A stretch of 64,000 nucleotides of DNA from CAIQPS01 sp963721365 (GCA_963721365.1 CAVRJE010000017.1:1-64000); one strand, 5' to 3'; counted from the stretch's first letter, positions 9,571 through 19,400 are shown. The notes: a model not told the origin generated them from the letters alone. Numbers and translations are program-made.

Positions 9571-10762
9571 TCAGCTGTCCTTTTGTTTGCAGACGCAGTT
9601 GGCGCACCAGATGGGCGACATCTCCCGGAGCCTCGCGACTATCGGGGGGAAGACTTTGATGAAGTGGTCGATATGCTCGGCGGTGGTGCTCCGCCCGAGC
9701 GTGACCCGCAGCGGAGCCGTGGGCCAGCTCCTGGGGGATGCCGAGGCCCAGCAACACGTGGCTCGGCTCCAGGGACCCGGTGGTGCAGGCCGATCCCGAC
9801 GACACGCAGATGCCCTCCATGTCGAGCATGAGGATCATCGACTCGCCCTCGATGCCGTCTAGTCTGACGTTGAGGTTGTTGGGCAAGCGGTGTTCCTTGC
9901 TGCCGTTGAGGTGGATGGCCTCGATGCTGTTGCTCAGGCCCGCCCAGAGTCGATCGCGCAACTCCGCCTCGCGGGCCGCGTCTTCGGCCATGCGTTCCCG
10001 GCAGAGCTCGAGGGCCTTGGCCATGCCGACGATGCCCGGCACGTTCAGCGTCCCCGCCCGGCGGCCGCGCTCCTGGGCGCCACCGTGGAAGAGCGGGGTG
10101 ATGCGGGCGCGCTTGCGCAGATACGTCAGGCCGACCCCTTTGGGGCCGTAGAACTTGTGAGCGCTCATCGAGAGCATGTCGAGTCCCAGCTCGTTCACGT
10201 CGAGCGGCATCTTGCCGGCAGTCTGGACCACGTCGCTGTGGAAGAGGACGCCGGCTTCGCGGGTGATCTTGCCGATCTCGGCGATCGGCTCGATGGTGCC
10301 CACCTCGTTGTTGCCGTGCATGATGGAGACCAGGATGGTGTCGGGGCGGATGGCCTTGCGAACATCCTCCGGATCCACCAGGCCCCCGCTGTCGACCGGC
10401 ACCCGGGTGACCGTGCACCCGTGCTTCTCCAGGTGTTCCATCGTCTCGAGAATGGCGTGGTGCTCGATGGTGGAGGTGACGAGGTGGCGGCCCTTCTTCT
10501 GCAGGGCGTCCGCGGCTCCCGTGATCGCCCAGTTGTCGGACTCGGTGCCGCCGCTGGTGAAGTAGATCTCGTCCGCCTCGGCCCCGATCATGCCGGCTAT
10601 CGATTCGCGAGCTTCCTGCACCGCGCCGGCGGCGGTGAGCCCCAGGCTGTAGACGGTGGACGGATTGCCAAACTCCTCGGTGAACCACGGGAGCATGGCC
10701 GCCACGACTTCCGGGTCGGTGGGCGTGGTGGACGCGTGATCGAGATAGATCGCTTTATCCAT
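9571..10762 (-). CDS. nifS: NifS-type cysteine desulfurase (indel near 9711)
   Basis: A PLP enzyme that takes sulfur from cysteine for Fe-S assembly. It starts MDKAIYLDHASTTP, has the PLP-lysine region (SMSAHKFYGPKGVG) and the catalytic Cys loop (SSGSACTTGSLEPSHVLLGLG). One extra base near 9711 diverts the last about 45 codons; correcting it gives HGSLRVTLGRSTTAEH and an end CANCVCKQKDS with TGA at 9573-9571, one base before nifU. The Cys-rich tail (C-x2-C-x-C) is unusual for IscS/NifS and might bind metal. It is followed by nifU, forming a minimal Fe-S assembly pair, and preceded by a ferredoxin. Confidence 0.92.
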
Positions 10763-10813
10763 GAGACCTCTCTGGATGCTTAGGCCTGTTCGTCTTCCTT
10801 CTGTGCGGGACCC

Positions 10814-11066
10814 TCATCCGCGCCTCCCCGCGCCCCCCGCGCCCCCCGCGCTTGCCGCTGCCAAACGTATCGCCCAGTCGGGACACATGTCCTGACAGAG
10901 CCTGCACGACGTGCATGCCTCGGGCTTCGCCAGATACGGCGTGCCGTCCTCCTTCTGAGCGATGGCGTTGAACGGGCAGAAGTGTGCGCAGATCACCACA
11001 ACGCTTGCAGCGTGCCGGGTCGAAAACCGGCCTCTTCTCCCCCGCCTTTTCTTTGGTCGCAGGCAT
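10814..11066 (-). CDS. 2[4Fe-4S] ferredoxin (indel near 10999)
   Basis: A small electron carrier of about 84 residues. The start MPATKEKAGEKRPVFD runs into CKRC and then shifts frame. Dropping one G near 10999 gives CKRCVICAHFCP, a full C-x2-C-x2-C-x3-CP cluster motif, and the second cluster motif CTSCRLCQDMCPDWAI follows. The tail is Gly/Ala rich. It lies just before nifS on the same strand and 3 bases after the transglutaminase gene, so it may be co-transcribed with either. The KEDGTPYLAKPEACTSC spacing resembles the delta subunits of 2-oxoacid oxidoreductases, but no such subunits are near. Confidence 0.82.
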
Positions 11067-11069
11067 GCA

Positions 11070-13376
11070 TCAATTGTATATCAGGTCCGGGACCACGTAG
11101 GGCTCGGGCGCCGGGCCGCGCGCCGGCGCCCCGTGTGGTACGCCATACCAGGCTAGGACCGTCCTCAACCACCCGCGCCGCTTGCGCAGGTGCTCCTCTA
11201 CGTCGCGGCGGAAGGTCTCCGACCGCTGGATGTCGGCTTCTGTGGCCGCCCGCCCCCCGAAGAGGACGGCGCCCGCGCGGGCCGCGAGAACCGGGTCGGG
11301 CTGCACCCCCAGTTCGACCTCTGTGATGTCCAGCACCTCCTCGACGGTCAGGCTGTCCGTTGTCGACACGGCATACCACGAGAGCCCGCTGCGCAGCAGC
11401 CGAAGCGAGGCGGCAAAGCGCTGGTCCGGCCGTCCGCGGCGCAGGCCTCGCTCTCGCCACAGCCTTCTGCCGAACGGCCAGGCGGCCAACAACACCAGCA
11501 CGCCGAGCACCCACGGAAGCCACCGCACCGCGCTGAACCAGCTGGCACCGGAATCCTGCCCGGGGGCGCCGCCGGGGTTGCTCCGGTTCGGGAACTGGTC
11601 GGGCAGCAGTTCGGTGGTCACCGTTCCCCGGCCTGACGAGTCCGAGGCGAAGGGGTCGTTGAACCCCGGGCTTGTGGAGGAGGCCCCGGCAGTGGGGATA
11701 TTCCGGCCGGGGGTAGGATCGAACGCCACCCACCCGACGGTGGGGAAGTAGGCCTCCACCCAAGCATGGGCGTTGCCGGTGGCGACCGAGTAGACCCCGC
11801 TCGATACTACCTCGCCGGTCGTGAAGCCAACGGCCACCCTGGCCGGTATGCCGTTGAAGCGCATGAGCATGGCCATCGCGCCGGCGAAGTGCTGGCAGTA
11901 TCCGGTGCGCGTGTCGAAGAGGAAGGCCGCGTATGGTGAGGCATAGCCGCTCGGGGGCGGCGTGAGCGTGTATGTGTACGATTGCCGCAGGTACCTCTCG
12001 AGCCTGAGGGCTTTCTCGTAGGGGTCGGTGGCGTCCCCGATGATCCGCTCGTTGAGGGCGTAGAGGCCGACCCACTGATCACCGTCCGGGTCGATCCGCC
12101 GGATTAGCTCTTCCCAGGCGGCCGCCTTGTCGGGCCCCTCGAGTTGGCCCGCGGTCGTGAACCAGGGAAGCACCCGGTACCGTTCCACCTCTTGCGGGTA
12201 GTCGGAGCCCAGCCCGACGAGGGAGCGGGGCGTGACCTTGGGGATGACCGCTTTGAGGCTGTAGTCGAGAGAAGGCCCGAGCGCGTTGACCACGTGGAGC
12301 GAACGCATGTCGTTCATGCGGATGGGGACGTCTTGGTTCAGGATGATGGACCGAGGGTCGCCGCCCGCGAAGAGGTAGTTGGTGTACACGGCTCGCACGC
12401 GGAACCGCTCGGTGATCTCCGCTCCTCCGGGTGCCGGATCGGCCGGCGGTATGGAGTAGAGGTAGTCGGAGTTCTGCGGTACTCGCTCGAGGTTGTGGAT
12501 GTAGCTTTGCGACGAGACCCATGCCTGCCCGGTGAACGAATCCAGGGCATTGGCCCGCCAGTAGCTAGGTTGGGGCGACTGCACTCTCATGATCACCACG
12601 TTGTTGGCGGGGTCGAGCAACCTCGGGTAGTTCTGCAGCCAGTTGAAGGAGTAGATGGAACTGCCTTGGTTGAAAGGATTCCAGGCCCGCCAATCTTGCC
12701 AGGGGGCGGCGGCCGCCGACGGCGCCGCCCCAAGCAACACGATGGCCAGGAGAGCGGCCACCGCTCCCACCGCCACTCCGGGTATCACGTCTCGCAGTCG
12801 CCAGGTGCGCCGCTCGAGGCTGCGGGCGAGGACCAGCAGACAGGCGGCGAGGACGAGGAAGAGCACGGCGAGCCCAACCATTCGCGGCACGTTGTCCACG
12901 GTGAAGCTGAAGCCTATCAGCACCAGCACCACCGTGACCCCGGGGATGGGTCGGCGCAGGCTCAGCGCCAGGAAGGACGCCACGCCGGTGAGGCAGTACA
13001 CGCTGAAGGCCAGCAGTAGGCGCAACTCCGGTGCGCCGGCGAGATCGAGCGGGAAGAACCTGGCTGCGTACTGGGTGGCGCCTGTGCCCAACTGCTCGAG
13101 GTAGAAACGGTAGAGGCCGCCGATGCCCTCGACATCCACCGGCGGAAGGATGATCGTGCGAAGGAGCAGGTAAGCGCCGACAGGAAGCAACACGAGCGAG
13201 ATCGCCCAGACCTTGCGATAGACGAGCCCGGCGGCTCCGCATAAGGAAGCGGCTATCACCGCGCGCAGCAGGATGGTGGACATGGACGGCTGCAGCACCT
13301 GGTCGAGCGCGAGCGCAGCCGCCGCCGCAATTCCAATGAAGCACAAGAGATAGAGGAAGCGGGGGAGGATCTTCAT
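11070..13376 (-). CDS. Membrane transglutaminase-like protein (TgpA / DUF3488 type)
   Basis: A 768-residue protein. The first about 230 residues are a multi-helix membrane region. Next comes an extracytoplasmic region with a transglutaminase-like papain fold: the Cys is in TGYCQHFAGAMAMLM, the His in GNAHAWVEAYF and the Asp in GWVAFDPTPG. One more helix (VRWLPWVLGVLVLLAAW) and a cytoplasmic C-terminal domain follow. All three catalytic residues are present. It forms a tight operon with the DUF58 and MoxR genes (1-base and 3-base spacings), the standard MoxR-DUF58-TgpA arrangement found in many bacteria and linked to envelope maintenance; the biochemical substrate is unknown. Confidence 0.92.
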   Translation of the reverse strand: MKILPRFLYLLCFIGIAAAAALALDQVLQPSMSTILLRAVIAASLCGAAGLVYRKVWAISLVLLPVGAYLLLRTIILPPVDVEGIGGLYRFYLEQLGTGATQYAARFFPLDLAGAPELRLLLAFSVYCLTGVASFLALSLRRPIPGVTVVLVLIGFSFTVDNVPRMVGLAVLFLVLAACLLVLARSLERRTWRLRDVIPGVAVGAVAALLAIVLLGAAPSAAAAPWQDWRAWNPFNQGSSIYSFNWLQNYPRLLDPANNVVIMRVQSPQPSYWRANALDSFTGQAWVSSQSYIHNLERVPQNSDYLYSIPPADPAPGGAEITERFRVRAVYTNYLFAGGDPRSIILNQDVPIRMNDMRSLHVVNALGPSLDYSLKAVIPKVTPRSLVGLGSDYPQEVERYRVLPWFTTAGQLEGPDKAAAWEELIRRIDPDGDQWVGLYALNERIIGDATDPYEKALRLERYLRQSYTYTLTPPPSGYASPYAAFLFDTRTGYCQHFAGAMAMLMRFNGIPARVAVGFTTGEVVSSGVYSVATGNAHAWVEAYFPTVGWVAFDPTPGRNIPTAGASSTSPGFNDPFASDSSGRGTVTTELLPDQFPNRSNPGGAPGQDSGASWFSAVRWLPWVLGVLVLLAAWPFGRRLWRERGLRRGRPDQRFAASLRLLRSGLSWYAVSTTDSLTVEEVLDITEVELGVQPDPVLAARAGAVLFGGRAATEADIQRSETFRRDVEEHLRKRRGWLRTVLAWYGVPHGAPARGPAPEPYVVPDLIYN

Positions 13377-13377
13377 C

Positions 13378-14731
13378 TCACCAGCCCGCCGCGGCCTGGC
13401 CCGGCCGTCCGCTCTGCCACGCCGAAAGGCTTCTCACCAGGTCGTCGCCTTGGGTAAGAGTGAGGCAGCGCACCCCGGCCGAAGAGAGCGACAGCAACAG
13501 AGCGCGCGTCTCTACGGGCAACTCGCCCGGCTAGGGGGTGGGAGCCGTCGTCGTAGCCGCCGGCCCCGGCAGCTCTTGGTGGGAGGAAGGGCAGGAGCGG
13601 GGCCCCGCCGCCCGGCCCTGCGAAGGAGAACCCAGGCACGTATAAGAAGCCGAGTCGCACCCCATCCTCCCGTAGACTGAGAAGGGCGCGGGCCATCTGA
13701 GCGTCGAGAGTCATGCCAACCAGGGTGAGCGTCTGGGAGCGCAGAGGCGACGGGCGGTCGCTGATGAGCCGGCGGAGCACCAGGGCGAGAGGAGCGGTCG
13801 CGTTCGCGTCGGTCTGCGCGAGCGCCTCGAGCAGGGCCCTCCGGCCTGCGCCATCAGGGGTGAGCCGGACCTGCCGCCGGCTCCTCTCGTGGCAGACGAG
13901 AGTCACCCCACGTCCCGCGCGGAGAGCGTAATCGGCTACGCTACCGGCTGCGCGGACGGCTAGTTCGAAGTTGGTCTCCGGGAGACTCCCGACCACTTGG
14001 TCGGCGCTCCCGTCCAGAAGAAGGGTGATATCGGCGCCGGCCGGTTCCTCCATCTCGCGCAACATGAGGACGCCGGTCTTTGCCGTGCTCTTCCAGTCGA
14101 TGTGGCTAAGGGGCTCTCCCGGCTGGTGCTGCCGAATGCCCCGGAACTCCGACGCCCCCGGCGTCAGCAACCCCTTCTGTCCCGCCCAATCCTGCTTGAA
14201 GCCCAGTTCGGGATGCAACACGCAGGACTTCAGGAAGGCGATACGGGGGTACACGGTCACCGTGATCGGCGGGCCCACCCGGTGAGTGGCGGAAGCGATG
14301 CCCAAGGGGTCCTCGGTGATGGCTTCGGGGGCCGGCAGGGTGTGCACTCCCCGGTTCACCCGGCCCATGCGGGTCTTCAGCACCCGGCTCCCTCGCGGCC
14401 TCATGCTCTCGATCTGGGCTTCCATATCATCGCCTACCAGCCCCTCGGTCGGCGTTCGCAGCGTCAACTGCGGCCCCGGCAAGAGAGACGCATTCTTGAC
14501 CTCGACGCTGTATTCCGGCTCGTCACCGGCGACTGGCCGTTCCGGAGTAAAGGAGCGGGTCACCCGTATGCGTCTGCCGGTGAGGGTCACCAGCAGCCAG
14601 GAGACGACCACTACTGCGATGAACGCGAAGGCGAAGAGATACAGCTCCCAGGTCCCGAGCACCCGCCCCGCCAGGTAGGTGCCGGCGGCGAGGCCGAGGA
14701 CACCGAGGCCGCGGCCCGTGGGGCGAGGCAC
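13378..14731 (-). CDS. DUF58 protein (von Willebrand A-like fold), indel near 13529
   Basis: Two N-terminal membrane helices are followed by a beta-rich domain and the DUF58 signature around GEPLSHIDWKSTAKTG, then a vWA-like domain (DITLLLDGSAD). One extra base near 13529 breaks the last about 50 codons; the corrected frame reads LLLSLSSAGVRCLTLTQGDD and ends with TGA at 13380-13378, one base before the transglutaminase ATG. The protein lies between moxR and the transglutaminase and probably works with the MoxR ATPase in a chaperone-like step of envelope protein assembly; that role is inferred from the conserved operon. Confidence 0.88.
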
Positions 14732-14734
14732 CGT

Positions 14735-15919
14735 CTACCCCCCGGTCTGCGGGACCGGCACCGTCTCGAGCAGTCTGGCTATCACGTTCTCCGCGCTCAC
14801 CCCGTGCACCTTGGCGTCGGGCGAGAGCATGAGCCGGTGGGCCAGTACCCGAACGGCGAGGTCCTTGACATCTTTGGGGACGACGAAATCCCGACCACGG
14901 AGCAGTGCGAGAGCCTTGGCCGCCCTAGTGAGGGCGATCCCTGCCCGGGGGCTGGCGCCCAGGTAGATCTCCCGCTGCTGACGGGTGGCAGCGAGCAGGT
15001 CCACCACATAGCTGCGCAGCGCCGGCGCAACTCGGACTCGGGCGACCGCCTGCGTCATGGCCAATACCTCCGCTCCATCGAGCACCGGGCGAAGCTCGGC
15101 GAGCGGGTTGTGGGACGTCTGCTCGTGGATGATGTTCTCCTCCGCTTCCGGCGAGGGGTAGCCCAGGCTGAGACGCATCATGAAGCGGTCGAGTTGCGCC
15201 TCGGGCAGAGGGTAGGTGCCCTCGTACTCGATGGGGTTCTGCGTGGCGATGACCATGAACGGGGGGGCTATCGGGTGCGTCACGCTGTCGATAGTCGCCT
15301 GGCGCTCTTCCATGCACTCGAGGAGACTGGATTGCGTCTTGGGCGACGCCCGGTTGATCTCGTCGGCGAGCACGATGTTGGCGAAGATCGGGCCGGGCCG
15401 GAACTCGAACTCCCCGCTCTTCTGGTTGAACACCGTCACACCGGTCACGTCGCCCGGCAGGAGGTCAGGGGTGAACTGGACCCGGGCGAAGCGGCAGTCG
15501 ATCGTCTTCGCGAGTGACTTGGCGAGGAGCGTCTTGCCGACTCCCGGGAAGTCCTCCACTATCACGTGGCCGCCGGCCAGAAGGGCCACGACACACGCAC
15601 GTATCACCTCTTCCTTGCCGAGGATGACGGTGCCTATCCCCGCCGCTATCTGCGCGGCCCGCTGAGCCACCTCCATCATCTCGTCGTCCTGAAGCACGCC
15701 CGGCACAGCAGAGCCGGTCGAGTAGGCCGGGCTCACGCGGACGGTAGGGCGGTCGGCCGGATAAGCCGGAGGCGGATAGTCGGACTCCGCGTGGCCGGGG
15801 ATGGGGGCGGTCTCAAGGCCGGCCACTTCAGCGGCGTCAGCCTGTGCGAACGGATCGCCCCGGTACGCATCATCACCGGGACCGGCCGTTTTGGGGCGGC
15901 CGAAAAACCAATCGGGCAT
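14735..15919 (-). CDS. moxR: MoxR-family AAA+ ATPase
   Basis: A AAA+ ATPase of about 394 residues. After a low-complexity N-terminal region of about 90 residues (longer than usual for MoxR) come Walker A (GVGKTLLAKSLA), Walker B (ANIVLADEINRA), the sensor region (VIATQNPIEYEGTYPLPEAQ) and a C-terminal lid (GASPRAGIALTRAAKALA). ATG 15919 is chosen because GGGAGGAAG lies just before it; the upstream extension has no similarity. It is the first gene of the MoxR-DUF58-transglutaminase operon and divergent from the pseudokinase gene, with which it shares a 215-base intergenic region. Confidence 0.94.
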   Translation of the reverse strand: MPDWFFGRPKTAGPGDDAYRGDPFAQADAAEVAGLETAPIPGHAESDYPPPAYPADRPTVRVSPAYSTGSAVPGVLQDDEMMEVAQRAAQIAAGIGTVILGKEEVIRACVVALLAGGHVIVEDFPGVGKTLLAKSLAKTIDCRFARVQFTPDLLPGDVTGVTVFNQKSGEFEFRPGPIFANIVLADEINRASPKTQSSLLECMEERQATIDSVTHPIAPPFMVIATQNPIEYEGTYPLPEAQLDRFMMRLSLGYPSPEAEENIIHEQTSHNPLAELRPVLDGAEVLAMTQAVARVRVAPALRSYVVDLLAATRQQREIYLGASPRAGIALTRAAKALALLRGRDFVVPKDVKDLAVRVLAHRLMLSPDAKVHGVSAENVIARLLETVPVPQTGG

Positions 15920-16031
15920 GACTTCCTCCCATTGTGTGAGGCGCATTGTACCCCGCGGAGACGGGGGTGACATGTGATGGCGGGTCAGCTCATGTACGAT
16001 TCCCGATCATCGTCTTTTGCTCGGTGAACCG

Positions 16032-16060
16032 TTGTCACATCTTCAAGACACTGGCATACT
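16032..16060 (+). promoter_or_regulatory. Candidate promoter for the pseudokinase gene
   Basis: TTGTCA (16032-16037) and CATACT (16055-16060) are separated by 17 bases, about 75 bases before the GTG start. It lies in the divergent region between moxR and this gene. Confidence 0.45.
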
Positions 16061-16134
16061 GCTCTTATAGACGTTCTGCGCGCGGGGCCAGGTCCTTCGC
16101 CTCGGCGCGACGGTGTAGTGATGGAGGCGGCAAG

Positions 16135-18027
16135 GTGTCCGAGACCCCCCAATCCCTAGGCGAGACGCTGCGTCAACGACTGGGGCGAGGCCCGGTGGAG
16201 CCAGGGACGGCCTTGACCATTCTCGAGCAATTGCTCGCGGCTCTGGACCCCGTTCACCGACGCGGAGCCGTTCACGGCCGCATCACGCCTGACGGCATCT
16301 ACCTCAGCCCGGATGGCGGCGCCACTCTCTCCGGACTGGAGGCGGCCGAAGCAGGCGATGACCTCGGCATGACGGTAGACGGCCGGATTCCCGACGATCC
16401 CGGCTACATGGCTCCCGAACAGATCAACGGCGATTTCGTCGACGCTCGGGCGGACGTTTTCGCCCTGGGGGTCATAGCGTACGAGATGCTGATCGGGAGG
16501 AATCCGTTTTGGGCGGGTGAGGGAACACAGCCCGGGACGGTGGTGTACCGGATCGTTTACAGGCCCTACCCCGAGATCGCCCCAGGAGTGATCCCCGGTT
16601 TGACCGAAGGTGTTCGAGGCGTCATCGCGGCCGCTATGGCCAAAGACCCACGAACCCGGTTCGCCGACGCTCCGAGCTTCCTCGAGGCGTTGGTGGGGGC
16701 CAACTCCGGGCTCGAGGGAGTTGTGCCGGCCGTGGTGGGCGCGGCTGTCGTGCGGTCGGGTGAGAGTCGCCACTTCGGGGACGCATTCGCAGATTGGGCC
16801 TTCGAGGCGAGGCGCAGTTGGGGCCCCTACTTCTTGGCGGCGAGCATCGTGATCGTGGGTCTGGTGGTCGTGCTCCTGGTGTCTCTCTACAGAGCGCAGG
16901 CGACGGGTGCCACCGAGGAGACTGCGGTCGCGTCGAGCGTGAGTACGTCCACCACATCAGCCACGCTGCCGGTGGCGGTCGTAACGGCTGGCGCGACGAG
17001 TACCACCGCAGTCTCGACCACGACGACCAGCACCACGGTCCTCGCGTCGACGACGAGCAGCGTGAGCACCACGACCACTATCAAGGCCAAGCTCGCGGCG
17101 ACCGTGTCGCTGAGTGGACTGTCCTCTACCTATAGCGGCTCGCCGATCACGGCTTCGGCGAAGACGAACCCCGAGGGCCTCAAGGTCAACATCGCGTACA
17201 GCCAGGCGGGTAAGCCCGTTACTTCCCCGACAAATGCCGGCAGCTACGAGGTGACTGTGACGATCGACGACGCCCAGTACGAGGGTACGGTCACCGGCAC
17301 ACTTACGATAGCCAAGAGGAATCCGACGATCGATGTGCGCGGCTGGAGCGGCACGTACACAGGTGGCGCTCACCGGGCGAGTGGAACGGCTACCGGAGCC
17401 AAGGGTGAGAACCTTAGCTCCCGGTTGAGTTTCACCGACAGCTATACAAACGTGCCGGGCGGCACCGCACACTGGACCTTCAGCGGGAACAACAACTACA
17501 ACAGCGCCGGCGGCAGCGTTCCCATCGTCATAAGGAAGGCGAACGCGAGCATCAGCGTCGCCGGCTGGAACCACGCCTACGACGGTCGTTCCCACGGGGC
17601 GACGCTCACCTACGCCAAGGGAGTAGGGGGAGAGAATCTGAGCAGCCTCATCACATTGGGGGGACAAAGCTACACCAATGTGCCTGGCGGCCCCGCGCTC
17701 TGGAGCTTCAAAGGGAACGGGAACTACAACAGTGCCAGCGGCAGCGTCTCCATCGTCATCAACAAGGCCAACGCCAATATCCACATCTCGGGCTGGAGCG
17801 GCGAGTATGACGGCTACTACCACGGTGCTTCCGGTTCGGCCGCCGGGGCATTGGGGGAGAATCTGAGCGGCCTGCTCAATCTGGGTGCGAGCTTCAGAGA
17901 AATCGGTGGCCACACAGCTTCCTGGACTTTTGCCGGCAACAGCAACTACAACAGCGACTCGGGAAGCGTTTCCGTAGTCATCTCGGAGCCTCCTACCACC
18001 ACGACGACGGCGCCACCGGCTCCTTAG
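16135..18027 (+). CDS. Membrane-anchored pseudokinase with extracellular MBG-like repeats
   Basis: A GTG start with GGAGG at 16123-16127 gives a 630-residue protein. Residues 1-190 look like the C-lobe of a Ser/Thr kinase: VHGRITPDGIYLS stands where HRDLKPxNILL belongs, LSGLEAAEA replaces the DFG loop, and PGYMAPEQ and DARADVFALGVIAYEML are kept. There is no N-lobe, Gly loop or Lys, and both catalytic Asp residues are gone, so it is almost certainly inactive. A membrane helix follows (FLAASIVIVGLVVVLLVSLY), then a Ser/Thr-rich spacer. About four extracellular repeats of roughly 85 residues come next; three share W-S-x-x-YDG, GENLSS and NYNSxxGSVxIVI features resembling MBG/YDG domains. It is divergent from the moxR operon, so it may be an envelope sensor or scaffold. 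Confidence 0.8.
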   Translation: MSETPQSLGETLRQRLGRGPVEPGTALTILEQLLAALDPVHRRGAVHGRITPDGIYLSPDGGATLSGLEAAEAGDDLGMTVDGRIPDDPGYMAPEQINGDFVDARADVFALGVIAYEMLIGRNPFWAGEGTQPGTVVYRIVYRPYPEIAPGVIPGLTEGVRGVIAAAMAKDPRTRFADAPSFLEALVGANSGLEGVVPAVVGAAVVRSGESRHFGDAFADWAFEARRSWGPYFLAASIVIVGLVVVLLVSLYRAQATGATEETAVASSVSTSTTSATLPVAVVTAGATSTTAVSTTTTSTTVLASTTSSVSTTTTIKAKLAATVSLSGLSSTYSGSPITASAKTNPEGLKVNIAYSQAGKPVTSPTNAGSYEVTVTIDDAQYEGTVTGTLTIAKRNPTIDVRGWSGTYTGGAHRASGTATGAKGENLSSRLSFTDSYTNVPGGTAHWTFSGNNNYNSAGGSVPIVIRKANASISVAGWNHAYDGRSHGATLTYAKGVGGENLSSLITLGGQSYTNVPGGPALWSFKGNGNYNSASGSVSIVINKANANIHISGWSGEYDGYYHGASGSAAGALGENLSGLLNLGASFREIGGHTASWTFAGNSNYNSDSGSVSVVISEPPTTTTTAPPAP

Positions 18028-18186
18028 CTCCGACGCCCCCCTCTGGCGCCCGGTCCCTGAAGTTCCCCCTCGCGTACCTCGCCAGGCATCCTAACGGAGG
18101 CTCTGGGTCCCATATTGGCCGACGTCGCACGATTTCTGAGCTAGAGTGCTATTGATCGGGCAAGTCCAGATCCTTGAGGAGGGGCT

Positions 18187-18925
18187 GTGGACGCATTCTT
18201 GGGCCTGAGCTTCATCGGTCTGTTCCTCGTCATCTTCGCGATCCTGATACTGCCTACCGTCTTCTTTCTGCTCACCCTCCAGAAGAGCGCTCTCGAAGTG
18301 CTCCCCTCGCAACCGGACCATGTCTCCGGGCCTGGTGTGGCTGCAGATCATCCCGTTCTTCGGGTTCATCTGGCAGTTCTTCGTTGTCTTCGCCGTGGCG
18401 AACTCTCTGGACAACGAGTTCGCGGCCAGACGGATCCCGGAAGAGCCGAAGCCGGGCCGGTCGCTGGGCCTGGCTATGTGCATCACCCGCGTATGCACCG
18501 TGATCCCCTTCCTCGGCATCTTCGCGGGGCTCGCCTCCGTGGTCCTGTGGATCGTCTACTGGGTGAAGATCGCGGGCTTCTCGCGGAAGCTGGACTTCGC
18601 GCCCGCCGCGCCGTTCTCGCTGCCTCCGTACGGGGCCGGCTACTCGGGCCCGGGGGCCATCGGCGGAGCGCCATACCTGGGTGCCGGCGCGCAGCAACTG
18701 GGCTATCCAGGGACTGCCCAGGCACTTGCGCCCGCGGCCCCGACTTCGACGGGCGAGCTGGCGCCGCCTGCGGCGGACGCAGCCCCGGAAGCCGGGACGC
18801 AAGAGTCCGCGGTCCAAGCGCCGGTGCCGCCTATAGATTGTGCCAACTGCGGAGCGAAGATCCCCGGAGACTCGACATTCTGCGCGTGGTGCGGGGCGAC
18901 GGTCGACGGTGCAGCCGGGTCCTGA
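18187..18925 (+). CDS. Membrane protein with C-terminal zinc ribbon (indel near 18285)
   Basis: GTG start with GAGGAGG directly upstream. An N-terminal membrane helix (FIGLFLVIFAILILPTVFF) is followed by a frame break; dropping one A near 18285 joins it to LSKCSPRNRTMSPGLVWLQ. Two further helices follow (FFGFIWQFFVVFAVA and FLGIFAGLASVVLWIVYWV), a Pro/Ala-rich linker and a C-terminal CANCGAKIPG...CAWCGA zinc ribbon. I know similar uncharacterised membrane proteins with the NRxMxPGLVWLxLIP signature, but no function. It ends before the ileS leader and is probably a single-gene unit. Confidence 0.72.
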
Positions 18926-18977
18926 ACGCCCCCGAAGGAGGCGGCGGGCGACTGGATAGGACCGCTTCCGTCCCTGC

Positions 18978-19006
18978 TTGAACTTCCCCCTGCACCCCAC
19001 TACACT
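18978..19006 (+). promoter_or_regulatory. Promoter of the ileS T-box transcript
   Basis: TTGAAC (18978-18983) and TACACT (19001-19006) with exactly 17 bases between. Transcription would start near 19013, just before the stem I region of the T-box. Confidence 0.65.
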
Positions 19007-19012
19007 ACTCCG

Positions 19013-19400
19013 ACGTAAAGGCGATGACGGGAACGAGTAGGCGCTGCTCTTGTCGCGAGCGAGCCGGGGACGGTGTGAGCCCGGTGAGAATCAGCGTTCG
19101 AATATCATCCCCGAGCCGCCAGCCGAACGGCTGATCTCCCAGCGACGGGCGCGAAAGCGCCGGGCGGTGGGGCGTGCTCCGAGGCGCCGGTCAGCCCAGT
19201 AGATCTGGACGGGTCCTTCCCGTAACAGAAGGGGGCGCAGAGCGCCATTGGCGCCGCAGCCGCGACGAACGCGCGGCCGGCGGCCGACGAGGCGCAGGCG
19301 TCCGCAGAGAGGGCTGAGTGCCGCCAACGGCGCCCGGCCAAGTAGGGTGGTACCGCGGGTTCTGCAGGCCGCAGAAGTGCGAGACCTCGGCCAACGGAAC
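19013..19400 (+). ncRNA. T-box riboswitch (Ile) leader of ileS
   Basis: The T-box core AGGGTGGTACCGCGGG (from 19344) is the hallmark that pairs with the uncharged tRNA acceptor end. Upstream are stem I landmarks: AGTAG (near 19037), the GACGGTGTGAGCC loop region (19069-19081) and a specifier loop GAATATCATCC, in which ATC (19104-19106) would be the isoleucine specifier by analogy with other ileS T-boxes. Stems between about 19120 and 19320 are GC-rich, such as GGCGCGAAAGCGCC. It should raise ileS expression when tRNA-Ile is uncharged. I see no clear terminator with a T run; about 325 bases separate the core from ileS, so whether control is transcriptional or translational is open. Confidence 0.9.

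Noticed and set aside
9186..10762. Nitrogen-fixation locus
   Set aside because: Only nifS- and nifU-type genes are found. Both are commonly used for general Fe-S assembly, and there is no nitrogenase gene in the window.
16135..16700. Active Ser/Thr protein kinase
   Set aside because: There is no Gly-rich loop, no ATP-binding Lys, and both catalytic Asp motifs are replaced, so it is better called a pseudokinase.
19013..19400. A protein-coding gene in the region before ileS
   Set aside because: The open frames are short and lack ribosome sites, whereas the T-box core and stem I landmarks explain the sequence.
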